Positions 1 through 5,365 of a stretch of DNA of 5,908 nt are shown here, in pieces. Position 1 is the stretch's first letter; every line of letters starts with the position of its first letter. The notes below the pieces were generated by a model. It searched no databases. It worked only from the letters and a program-made list of their open reading frames with translations, and was not told the origin of the DNA. The stretch lies in the NCBI GenBank assembly GCA_944391635.1, contig CALXUL010000149.1, positions 1-5,908 on the forward strand. The letters run 5' to 3'. Both the position numbers and the translations under genes were made by a program. The stretch is from an uncultured Clostridia bacterium. Lineage in GTDB: Bacteria; Bacillota; Clostridia; UBA1381.

Positions 1-78
1 ATTGCTGCAATTGTAATAGCGGCATATATTATTTCTTGGCGGCTTTCGATTTTATTTTTTGAAAAAAGGGAACTATAA
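1..78 (+). CDS. C-terminal end of a membrane protein, possibly an ABC-2 type permease (5' part outside window)
   Basis: Frame 1 is open from the first base to a TAA at 76-78 and encodes 25 residues. A hydrophobic helix (IAAIVIAAYIISW) is followed by a short charged tail ending in FFEKREL. A last membrane helix with a basic/acidic tail is common at the C terminus of ABC-2 type exporter permeases, but this is a weak resemblance over a short stretch. What supports a real gene is the position of the stop codon, five bases before a strong intrinsic terminator, and the convergent arrangement with the next gene. Any polytopic membrane protein could end this way, so the family is a guess. Confidence 0.55.
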   Translation: MAAIVIAAYIISWRLSILFFEKREL

Positions 79-82
79 AAAA

Positions 83-120
83 TCTCGGGCAGAAAATAAT
101 ATTTCTGCCCGAGACTTTTA
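83..120. terminator. Bidirectional intrinsic terminator between the permease end and the EIN-like gene
   Basis: A perfect 13-bp stem (83-95 pairing with 102-114, TCTCGGGCAGAAA and its complement) closes a 6-base loop. On the + strand it is followed by CTTTTATTTTA; on the minus strand it is followed by a T run complementary to the A-rich 77-82. It lies between two convergent stop codons (76-78 on +, 120-118 on minus), so it can end transcription from both sides. Confidence 0.9.
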
Positions 121-843
121 TTTTATCCCGAATTTTTCTAAGATGCCTTTATCAGGGTCTATGTATAATTCGCAATTGTCTGCGTCAAGAAAAGCAGGAG
201 TACCGTCTTGTGGAAACTCAAAATCCTCGCCTAAATGGCATAGGGTTGGAATTTGCATTTTTTTTGCAAGTATTGACGCGTGAGAGTCAGGGTCGCCGTG
301 TGTCATAACAAGCCCTGTAATCATACCATGCGGCGGAAGCAAAATCTCGCTGGGCGAAAGCTCCCTGCAAATAAGTATTGACGGTGTTTTGATTGTGGGA
401 AAGGATTGGCTTTCATTTTGCAGAATTGCTATTACCCTCTCTGATACATCGTATATATCGGCATGGCGTTCACGCATGTAGCCGCTGTCTAAATCTTTAA
501 AAACATTTGCAAGCATGCGGCAGGTTTCATAAACTGCATATTCTGCGTTTACTTTTTTCCCTTCAATTATCGAGCATACAGAATCTGTAAAGGTTTCATC
601 ATCAAGCATTAGCTGGTGTATATAAAAAATCATTGCCGCAGAGCGGCCAAGTTCTGTATATGCCCTCTCATATAGCAGCGAAAGCTCTTTTACGGCGATA
701 TACCTCGCGAGTTTAAATCTGCTTTGTTCTGAGATAATATCAGAAATTTGGCGCATTTGAGGTATTCCACTCATACGCTTATAAGTGTTTGTTTTTGCAA
801 ATGCACATCCTCCACACACACAGATACCGCTGTGTTTTCTCAC
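118..843 (-). CDS. Stand-alone PTS Enzyme I N-terminal (EIN-like) phosphohistidine-domain protein
   Basis: The 241-residue product aligns along its whole length with the N-terminal half of PTS Enzyme I (PtsI, about 570 residues). The first strand SGIxxxxGxAFxK is at 5-17. The helical HPr-binding subdomain follows, with IFxxHxxML at 72-80, LDDETF at 80-85 and LDSGYMRERHADIYDV at 118-133. The swivelling phosphohistidine domain then runs from LSPSE (162-166) to LYIDP (226-230), with the expected active-site His at 188 in DSHASILAKK. The PEP-binding TIM barrel is absent, so it should not be able to phosphorylate itself from PEP. The loop before the His reads GDPDSH instead of the usual GGxTSH, and Cys8, Cys10 and Cys13 replace ordinary residues in the first strand. 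The start is a GTG with AAAAGGAG (854-861) ten bases upstream; the next Met (24) would remove the first strand. It is the last gene of the minus-strand operon. The fold assignment is firm; function and phosphorylation are unknown. Confidence 0.85.
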   Translation of the reverse strand: MRKHSGICVCGGCAFAKTNTYKRMSGIPQMRQISDIISEQSRFKLARYIAVKELSLLYERAYTELGRSAAMIFYIHQLMLDDETFTDSVCSIIEGKKVNAEYAVYETCRMLANVFKDLDSGYMRERHADIYDVSERVIAILQNESQSFPTIKTPSILICRELSPSEILLPPHGMITGLVMTHGDPDSHASILAKKMQIPTLCHLGEDFEFPQDGTPAFLDADNCELYIDPDKGILEKFGIK

Positions 844-876
844 TTGTAATACACTCCTTTTGGGTTATAATAAGTT

Positions 877-1536
877 TTAGGCACCCAGAATTTTTACAGC
901 ATAGTCACGGTCTATAATTTCCCAGCCATAACTGACTGTTTTTACGCCGGAGTTTCTGAGTGCAGTATAAATAGTATCATAAGTGGATGCTGGTGCACGG
1001 GAAGTGAAAACTGCACCGTCGCTTTTATCTTGTATAATAATTTCGATAGACCCGTCAGAATGTTTCTTGCCGAACAGAGCCGAGCGGTTTTGTGCCTTAT
1101 CAGGTTCCTGCATTACGGTCATCAGCTTTATCACTTCGATAGTACGGTCATCAAGCCCTGAGTCAAATATGAGTATTTTTTCAAGAAGAGTATTATAGCT
1201 GCTTATGTACCGCAGGTTATAGCCTGAGAGTTTTTCAAGTTCACCGCTTCGTTTTGAACTTTCCTTTATGCTGTTAAAATTTTCAAGAACCTGATTTTGA
1301 TCTTGTGCAGGTATAAATGAAAACATAAGTTTCTTTTCTTCGTCATGATATAATAATGGTGAAGGAATAAGTGCCTTTGCGCCGCACTCACTGCAATGGA
1401 GAATGTTTATATTTGCATTAAGAAGTTCTTTTTTCAAATCTTCGCTGTCACTTACGGTAATAGACTGCCATAACGTAACATCATTTAGCATACCGCAGCC
1501 GGGACAGCGAATTTTCTCTTGTGTATTTAAGCTCAT
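877..1536 (-). CDS. CpXC-domain zinc-ribbon protein of unknown function
   Basis: The product is 219 residues. The N-terminal 70 or so residues match the CpXC family: a first zinc knuckle CPGC (Cys11/Cys14), the W-S-I-x-V stretch, a leucine-rich helix (LKKELLNANIN), a second knuckle CSEC (Cys48/Cys51), and the family hallmark PSPLLYHDEEKK. Four cysteines in two CxxC pairs imply one bound zinc. Residues from about 95 to 219 form a mixed alpha/beta region that I cannot assign, ending GWEIIDRDYAVKILGA. No signal peptide or membrane segment is visible, so it is probably cytoplasmic. I chose the ATG at 1536: GAAAGGA (1546-1552) lies nine bases upstream, whereas the in-frame TTG at 1554 sits inside that ribosome binding site. 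It begins one base after the DUF2752 stop codon, indicating co-transcription and probably coupled translation. CpXC proteins have no established function. Confidence 0.88.
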   Translation of the reverse strand: MSLNTQEKIRCPGCGMLNDVTLWQSITVSDSEDLKKELLNANINILHCSECGAKALIPSPLLYHDEEKKLMFSFIPAQDQNQVLENFNSIKESSKRSGELEKLSGYNLRYISSYNTLLEKILIFDSGLDDRTIEVIKLMTVMQEPDKAQNRSALFGKKHSDGSIEIIIQDKSDGAVFTSRAPASTYDTIYTALRNSGVKTVSYGWEIIDRDYAVKILGA

Positions 1537-1537
1537 G

Positions 1538-1918
1538 TTAAAAAATCCTTTCAATAATCCATATTAAAATTGCATTATGTGAAAAATCCATTGGAGGAAC
1601 ATCAGGAAATAGTGTTATCATCCTGATTATATATACTGCAATAAATAGAATACCGCAACTTACAAGTATTGCCTGTTTGACCGCTTTTTTATTTGCTAAG
1701 CCCGCACCAATGAAAGCTGCAGGTAATGCCCAAAACAGCGGATGGTATAAAAACGCAGAGCCTATATCGCCTTTAAAAAGCGAAAGATAAGCGCGTGTTA
1801 TGCCGCAGGTTGGGCAAGGAATGCCGAATATAAATTTTATTCCGCAAGGAATAAGCCCTCCGACACATAAAAGCAATATCAAAGCGGCAACTATAACGAG
1901 TATTATTTTATTTTTCAT
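1538..1918 (-). CDS. DUF2752 family small membrane protein
   Basis: The 126-residue product carries the DUF2752 signature FGIPCPTCGITRA at 31-43, followed by the typical LFKGDIGSAFLYHPL stretch (47-61). About three membrane segments can be read: roughly 5-25, 58-75 and 82-103. The last runs into YIIRMITLFP (96-105), also characteristic of the family. Cys35 and Cys38 in the CPTCG motif sit just after the first membrane segment and are nearly invariant in relatives; their role is unknown. The ATG at 1918 is the only good start, but the ribosome binding site is poor (GAAAGTAG about six bases upstream), suggesting modest translation. It is first in the minus-strand operon with the CpXC and EIN-like genes, behind a predicted promoter at 1955-1983. 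Nothing in the sequence gives a biochemical function. Confidence 0.85.
   Translation of the reverse strand: MKNKIILVIVAALILLLCVGGLIPCGIKFIFGIPCPTCGITRAYLSLFKGDIGSAFLYHPLFWALPAAFIGAGLANKKAVKQAILVSCGILFIAVYIIRMITLFPDVPPMDFSHNAILIWIIERIF
1546..1552 (-). promoter_or_regulatory. Ribosome binding site deciding the CpXC start
   Basis: GAAAGGA on the minus strand lies nine bases before ATG 1536-1534. It is inside the end of the DUF2752 coding region, and the alternative upstream TTG (1554-1552) overlaps it, so the downstream ATG is the real start. Confidence 0.8.
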
Positions 1919-1954
1919 TTTTATCTACTTTCGCACTCTTAAAATTCTGTTAAT

Positions 1955-1983
1955 ATTATATAATTTTTTTTATGATTACGCAA
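1955..1983 (-). promoter_or_regulatory. Predicted sigma-A promoter of the DUF2752-CpXC-EIN operon
   Basis: On the minus strand, TTGCGT (1983-1978) and TATAAT (1960-1955) are separated by 17 bases. The -10 box is perfect; the -35 matches only in its TTG core. Transcription would start near 1948, giving a leader of about 30 bases. The region is very AT-rich, so chance -10 matches are possible. Confidence 0.5.
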
Positions 1984-2033
1984 GTATAAAAATGCTAATC
2001 TGTACAAAAAAAACTTTATTTATATTAAAGCTA

Positions 2034-2062
2034 TTGACAATAACAGACTCTGGGAGTATAAT
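2034..2062 (+). promoter_or_regulatory. Consensus sigma-A promoter of the glnB-amt operon
   Basis: TTGACA (2034-2039) and TATAAT (2057-2062) are both perfect and separated by 17 bases, with an A-rich stretch (about 2005-2013) upstream. The predicted start point is about 2069, giving a leader of roughly 95 bases. A promoter this strong in front of a nitrogen-control operon suggests that regulation acts after initiation (see the leader terminator). Confidence 0.88.
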
Positions 2063-2073
2063 GCAAGTAAATT

Positions 2074-2137
2074 GATAAGAGAAAAGCACAAAGGCGTGTT
2101 TGCGGAATACTTCCGCTAACACGCCTTTTTTCTTATC
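2074..2137 (+). terminator. Leader terminator (attenuator) upstream of glnB-amt
   Basis: Between the promoter and the glnB ribosome binding site is a complete intrinsic terminator. The core stem pairs 2091-2100 (AAGGCGTGTT) with 2118-2127, then after one T-T mismatch 2102-2107 (GCGGAA) with 2111-2116, leaving a three-base loop; TTTTTT ends at 2131. In addition 2074-2086 (GATAAGAGAAAAG) can pair with 2125-2137, covering the U tract, in competition with the base of the core stem. No gene ends here: the previous gene diverges and glnB starts at 2164. The element therefore most likely attenuates glnB-amt transcription and must be relieved by an antitermination signal, whose identity cannot be read with certainty. 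Confidence 0.82.
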
Positions 2138-2148
2138 GTAAATTTGAA

Positions 2149-2155
2149 AAGGGAG
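2149..2155 (+). promoter_or_regulatory. Ribosome binding site deciding the glnB start
   Basis: AAGGGAG at 2149-2155 is eight bases before ATG 2164. An in-frame GTG at 2155 overlaps this site and would add only MFF, so ATG 2164 is taken as the start. Confidence 0.82.
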
Positions 2156-2163
2156 TGTTTTTT

Positions 2164-2514
2164 ATGGCAGAGATGTCGAAGGTTGAAATTATCACAAGGC
2201 AAAGTAAGCTTGAAGAGCTTAAACAAGCACTTAATGACATCGGCATTACCGGTATGACCGTGACAAATGTACTTGGCTATGGTACACAAAAGGGACAGAA
2301 AAATAAATACCGTGGAGTAGAGTACAGTGTGGATCTGCTGCCTAAAATTAAGGTGGAAATGGTAGTGTGTGAAATTCCTGTACAGGAAGTAATTGATACT
2401 GCGCTGAAGGTGCTTAGAACCGGACATATCGGGGACGGTAAAATTTTTGTTTCGCCGGTATCTAGGGTTGTAAAAGTAAGAACCGGTGAAGAGGATCTTG
2501 ATGCACTTAAGTAG
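2164..2514 (+). CDS. glnB: Nitrogen regulatory protein P-II (GlnB/GlnK family)
   Basis: The 116-residue protein has the standard P-II length and layout. Small trimeric P-II proteins sense 2-oxoglutarate, ATP and ADP and bind targets through a flexible T-loop. The T-loop is intact at about 40-58 (GTQKGQ...KYRGVEYSVD); Tyr54 corresponds to the uridylylation tyrosine Tyr51 of E. coli GlnB, and Tyr49 to Tyr46. The nucleotide-binding B-loop is TGHIGDGKIF at 86-95, with His where Lys is most usual. The C-terminal loop reads VKVRTGEED at 103-111. Linkage to amt 32 bases downstream indicates a GlnK-like role: plugging the ammonium channel when nitrogen is plentiful. By that criterion glnK is an equally good symbol. 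Whether it is uridylylated cannot be told, since no GlnD is in view and many Firmicutes lack this modification. Expression is probably controlled through the leader terminator. Confidence 0.95.
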   Translation: MAEMSKVEIITRQSKLEELKQALNDIGITGMTVTNVLGYGTQKGQKNKYRGVEYSVDLLPKIKVEMVVCEIPVQEVIDTALKVLRTGHIGDGKIFVSPVSRVVKVRTGEEDLDALK

Positions 2515-2532
2515 TATAAAGCTGTTATTTTG

Positions 2533-2540
2533 AAAGGGTG
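2533..2540 (+). promoter_or_regulatory. Ribosome binding site deciding the amt start
   Basis: AAAGGGTG at 2533-2540 precedes ATG 2547 by six bases. The in-frame GTG at 2538 is part of this site, so the reading starting there (MIY before the Met) is rejected. Confidence 0.78.
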
Positions 2541-2546
2541 ATTTAT

Positions 2547-3830
2547 ATGGATTTAACAAATATAACGACGTCTGCAATCAATGCTTTCTGGCTGTTTTTT
2601 GGAGGTACGCTTGTGTTTTTTATGCAAGCTGGATTCGCAATGGTCGAAACCGGATTTACAAGAGCAAAAAATGCCGGTAACATCATTATGAAAAACTGTG
2701 TAGATTTTATGATTGGTTCTTTGATTTATTGGTTTATCGGTGTAGGTCTTATGCATGGCACATCATTTTATGGCATAATCGGTATCCCATTTGGTGATTT
2801 ATTTATGAACGGTTCGGCGCTTAACCCTGATATGAATTATACATTCCTGTTCTTCCAGACAGTATTCTGTGCAACGGCAGCAACAATCGTATCAGGCGCT
2901 ATGGCAGAACGCACCAAGTTTTCGGCATATTGTATATATTCTGCAATGATTTCACTTGTTATCTATCCGGTTGCCGGACATTGGGTATGGGGCGGCGGCT
3001 GGCTGTCCGAGCTTGGATTCCATGATTTCGCTGGCTCAGGTATAGTACATATGGTAGGCGGTACGCTTGCATTAGTTGGTGCTGCAATTTTGGGACCGAG
3101 AATAGGCAAGTATAATAAGGATGGAAGTCCGAACGCTATATTTGGACATAATATTGTAATCGGTGCGTTGGGAGTGCTTATTTTATGGTTTGGCTGGTTT
3201 GGGTTTAATCCCTCATCTTCTGGAGCGTTAATAGACCCCGAAGCTGCAGCTGATGCACAGCCGTATCTTGTGGCAGCAAAGGTATTTATTACAACAAACC
3301 TTTCTGCTTGTGCAGCGGCTTGTACAGCGATGTTCTTTACCTGGTTTAGGTATGGCAAACCTGATGTATCAATGACACTAAACGGAATACTTGCAGGTTT
3401 GGTAGCAGTTACTGCGCCTTGTGATGTTGTATCGCCACTTTCTTCGGTTATAATCGGTGTAGTAGGCGGTATCATAGTAGTATTAGGTGTAGAACTTCTT
3501 GATAAAAAGTTGCATATTGACGACCCTGTCGGTGCAGTTGCGGTGCATTGCTTTAACGGTGCATGGGGCGTGTTGGCTACCGGTATTTTTGCAAATGATG
3601 TTGGGATTACTGGTCTTATTGCGGGAAACGTTCAATTCTTCCTTGTACAACTTTTGGGAATGGTGAGTCTTATGGCTTGGGCGGCTGTTACAGGTGTTAT
3701 TCTGTTTAGCTTGCTTAAGAAATTTGGAAGCCTGAGAGCAAGCGTAGAAGAGGAAATGGAAGGTCTTGATCCGACAGAACATGGTTTGACATCGGCATAT
3801 GCTGATTTTGTAACAAGTAATAATGATTAA
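2547..3830 (+). CDS. amt: Ammonium transporter (Amt/MEP/Rh family)
   Basis: The 427-residue integral membrane protein has about eleven hydrophobic segments and nearly all the functional landmarks of Amt channels. Phe107 (FFQTVF) and Phe215 correspond to the pore phenylalanines. Trp148, and Asp160 in the family signature DFAGSGIVH, line the ammonium recruitment site. His168 and His334 (DPVGAVAVH) form the twin-His pair of the conduction pore. The N terminus (FWLFFGGTLVFFMQAGF) and the TRAKNAGN loop are typical. The C-terminal tail ends with LRASVEEEMEGLDPTEHG, the cytoplasmic stretch that couples subunits and contacts P-II. No cleavable signal peptide precedes the first helix; the extra helix of proteobacterial AmtB is absent. 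It is the second gene of the operon with the P-II protein, 32 bases apart, and a terminator follows 9 bases after its stop. The predicted role is ammonium uptake under nitrogen limitation, blocked by P-II. Confidence 0.96.
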   Translation: MDLTNITTSAINAFWLFFGGTLVFFMQAGFAMVETGFTRAKNAGNIIMKNCVDFMIGSLIYWFIGVGLMHGTSFYGIIGIPFGDLFMNGSALNPDMNYTFLFFQTVFCATAATIVSGAMAERTKFSAYCIYSAMISLVIYPVAGHWVWGGGWLSELGFHDFAGSGIVHMVGGTLALVGAAILGPRIGKYNKDGSPNAIFGHNIVIGALGVLILWFGWFGFNPSSSGALIDPEAAADAQPYLVAAKVFITTNLSACAAACTAMFFTWFRYGKPDVSMTLNGILAGLVAVTAPCDVVSPLSSVIIGVVGGIIVVLGVELLDKKLHIDDPVGAVAVHCFNGAWGVLATGIFANDVGITGLIAGNVQFFLVQLLGMVSLMAWAAVTGVILFSLLKKFGSLRASVEEEMEGLDPTEHGLTSAYADFVTSNND

Positions 3831-3838
3831 TTATATTA

Positions 3839-3875
3839 AAAATGCACACCGCAGACATTATACGGTGTGCATTTT
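3839..3875. terminator. Bidirectional terminator between amt and radA
   Basis: A 13-bp perfect stem (3839-3851 with 3863-3875, core ATGCACACCG) closes an 11-base loop. T-rich sequence follows on the + strand (ATTTTATTACTTTTTT), and an A-rich left flank gives a T run on the minus strand. It lies between the convergent stop codons of amt (3828-3830) and radA (3879-3877). Confidence 0.9.
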
Positions 3876-3876
3876 A

Positions 3877-5247
3877 TTACTTTTTTCTAAGTAATGCTAT
3901 GGCTTCGGTTATTGTTGAAACACCAAAAACCGAGATGCTGTTGGGGACAGTAATTCCTTTTAATGACTGCTTAGGAACAACAGCTGTTTTAAAGCCTAGT
4001 TTTGCGGCTTCGGTAAGACGTTTGTCAAGCCGAGAAATGCTTCTTAGTTCTCCGCCGAGTCCGACTTCGCCAACAAAAAGCATATCCGGTGGTGTTGGCA
4101 TATCATACTGCCCTGTAACAATAGCAGCGCATATTCCGAGGTCTGCTGCGGTTTCATCAATTCTCAGTCCGCCGGCAACATTTATATATACATCAGAGTT
4201 AGAAAGGTTTATTCTTGCGCGCTTTTCGAGTACGGCGATTAAAAGAATCAGTCTGTTTAAATCAATACCGGAACTCATTCTTCTCGGATTGCCAAATCCG
4301 GTAGGCGCGACAAGTGCCTGTATTTCAGCAAGAACACCACGGCTGCCTTCCATTGCGCAGATTACGGCTGAACCGGAATTGTTTTCGCATCTGCCCTCAA
4401 GAAGATGTGCCGAAGGGTTTGCAACCTCTCTAAGCCCGTCTTCTGCCATTTCAAAAACGCCGATTTCATTAGTAGAACCAAAACGGTTTTTTACAGTTCT
4501 GAGTATACGGAAACTCATTTGCCTGTCACCCTCAAAATACAAAACGCAGTCTACCATATGTTCAAGTATGCGCGGCCCTGCAAGTGAGCCATCTTTTGTC
4601 ACATGTCCGACAATAAAAAATGAGATATTCCGGCTTTTTGCAATGTGCATAAAGGCATTGGTAGCTTCACGAACCTGTGGAACACTGCCGGCAGATGAGG
4701 CAATCGCATCATGGTACATTGTTTGTATTGAGTCAATAATCACTATATCAGGTGAGATTTGCTCGATAAAAAAATTAATTGATTCGACATCGGTTTCGCT
4801 TATAAGAAAAACATTACCTGAACCTGCGCCAAGGCGTTCTGCTCGCAATTTTATCTGACGTTCCGATTCTTCGCCCGATACATAAAGAATTTTTTTCTCG
4901 TCTGCAAGATTGTTGCATATCTGCAGGAGAAGCGTGGATTTACCGATGCCGGGGTCGCCGCCGACCAAGATTAATGACCCGCGAACAATCCCGCCGCCTA
5001 ATACGCGGTCAAGCTCAGAAATACCTGTTTTGGTACGCGTATTTTCGCCATATTGAATTTCGCTGATTTTAAGAGGCATTTTAGTGCCGGTAATATTCTT
5101 TTTTGCGGAAGGTTTTGAGGAAGCTTTTTCTTCTTTTAAAAGGGTTTCCTCAAAAGTGTTCCATTTGCCGCAGGATGGACATTTGCCAATCCATTTGCTG
5201 CTTTGATATCCGCATTCATTGCAGATATAGACGCTTTTTTGTTTCAT
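3877..5247 (-). CDS. radA: DNA repair/recombination protein RadA (Sms)
   Basis: The 456-residue product has the normal RadA length and domain order. An N-terminal zinc finger has Cys9, Cys12, Cys23 and Cys26 (CNEC...CPSC). A RecA-like ATPase core follows, with Walker A GGDPGIGKST at 96-105, the VSGEES motif at 123-128, Walker B-like IVIIDS at 168-173 and the RadA-specific KNRFG at 253-257. A C-terminal Lon-like domain contains SSGIDLNRL and the DVYINVAGGL stretch. RadA is a hexameric DnaB-like motor that drives branch migration and extends D-loops during RecA-dependent recombination and repair. I chose ATG 5247: GGAG (5257-5260) sits nine bases upstream, whereas the in-frame TTG at 5262 touches that site. 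In Bacillus radA follows clpC; here it is monocistronic, with its own promoter (5278-5306) and terminator, convergent with amt and divergent from pta. No key residue appears missing. Confidence 0.96.
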   Translation of the reverse strand: MKQKSVYICNECGYQSSKWIGKCPSCGKWNTFEETLLKEEKASSKPSAKKNITGTKMPLKISEIQYGENTRTKTGISELDRVLGGGIVRGSLILVGGDPGIGKSTLLLQICNNLADEKKILYVSGEESERQIKLRAERLGAGSGNVFLISETDVESINFFIEQISPDIVIIDSIQTMYHDAIASSAGSVPQVREATNAFMHIAKSRNISFFIVGHVTKDGSLAGPRILEHMVDCVLYFEGDRQMSFRILRTVKNRFGSTNEIGVFEMAEDGLREVANPSAHLLEGRCENNSGSAVICAMEGSRGVLAEIQALVAPTGFGNPRRMSSGIDLNRLILLIAVLEKRARINLSNSDVYINVAGGLRIDETAADLGICAAIVTGQYDMPTPPDMLFVGEVGLGGELRSISRLDKRLTEAAKLGFKTAVVPKQSLKGITVPNSISVFGVSTITEAIALLRKK

Positions 5248-5255
5248 ATTACATT

Positions 5256-5260
5256 TCTCC
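5256..5260 (-). promoter_or_regulatory. Ribosome binding site deciding the radA start
   Basis: GGAGA on the minus strand lies eight to nine bases before ATG 5247-5245. The alternative TTG at 5262-5260 overlaps it and would add only five residues before the conserved MKQKSVYIC start. Confidence 0.78.
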
Positions 5261-5277
5261 AAATAGCTTTTTCATAT

Positions 5278-5306
5278 ATTATACACATTATTTACTTTTT
5301 TTTCAA
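5278..5306 (-). promoter_or_regulatory. Predicted sigma-A promoter of radA
   Basis: On the minus strand, TTGAAA (5306-5301) and TATAAT (5283-5278) are separated by exactly 17 bases. The predicted start is near 5271, leaving a leader of about 24 bases before the ATG. Confidence 0.75.
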
Positions 5307-5324
5307 TATTTAAGAGATTAAATA
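5307..5324. repeat. 18-bp palindrome next to the radA -35 box
   Basis: TATTTAA-GAGA-TTAAATA is a perfect 7-4-7 inverted repeat that abuts the radA -35 box (5301-5306). It could be an operator, but the sequence is almost entirely A/T and may be a chance palindrome. No T run follows on either strand that would make it a terminator. Confidence 0.35.
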
Positions 5325-5343
5325 ATATAAGGAAGAAAAAATA

Positions 5344-5361
5344 TTGTATTTTTTAATACAA
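5344..5361. promoter_or_regulatory. 18-bp palindrome upstream of the pta -35 box, possible operator
   Basis: TTGTATT-TTTT-AATACAA is a perfect 7-4-7 inverted repeat ending four bases before the pta -35 box. Its size and TTGT...ACAA ends resemble the operator of the redox repressor Rex (TTGTTAA-N4-TTAACAA), but the three inner positions of each half differ. Control of acetate and other fermentation genes by Rex is known in Firmicutes; assignment here is inference. Confidence 0.35.
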
Positions 5362-5365
5362 ACAC

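Noticed and set aside
1552..1554. TTG as start of the CpXC gene
   Set aside because: The codon is immediately followed by the AAAGGA ribosome binding site of the ATG at 1536, and the extra residues MKGFFN have no counterpart in the family.
1948..1964. Possible GlnR-type operator (TGTNA-N7-TNACA) between the divergent operons
   Set aside because: Only the left half (TGTTA) fits; the right half reads ATAAT. It also lies on the DUF2752 promoter, not the glnB promoter.
2014..2030. Short inverted repeat CTTTA-N7-TAAAG just upstream of the glnB -35 box
   Set aside because: Five base pairs in an AT-rich stretch are expected by chance; no known operator matches.
2116..2577. Minus-strand open frame (153 codons) across glnB
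   Set aside because: It covers the terminator, all of glnB and the start of amt in antisense, with no recognisable domain or ribosome binding site.
2963..3475. Minus-strand open frame (170 codons) inside amt
   Set aside because: Antisense to conserved Amt residues including the signature and pore histidine; the Pro/Thr/Ala-rich translation is typical of a shadow frame.
3842..4858. Long + strand open frame (338 codons) opposite radA
   Set aside because: It lies entirely antisense to a well-conserved RadA, starts inside the terminator hairpin, and its translation is serine/isoleucine-rich without any family pattern. It is a codon-use shadow.
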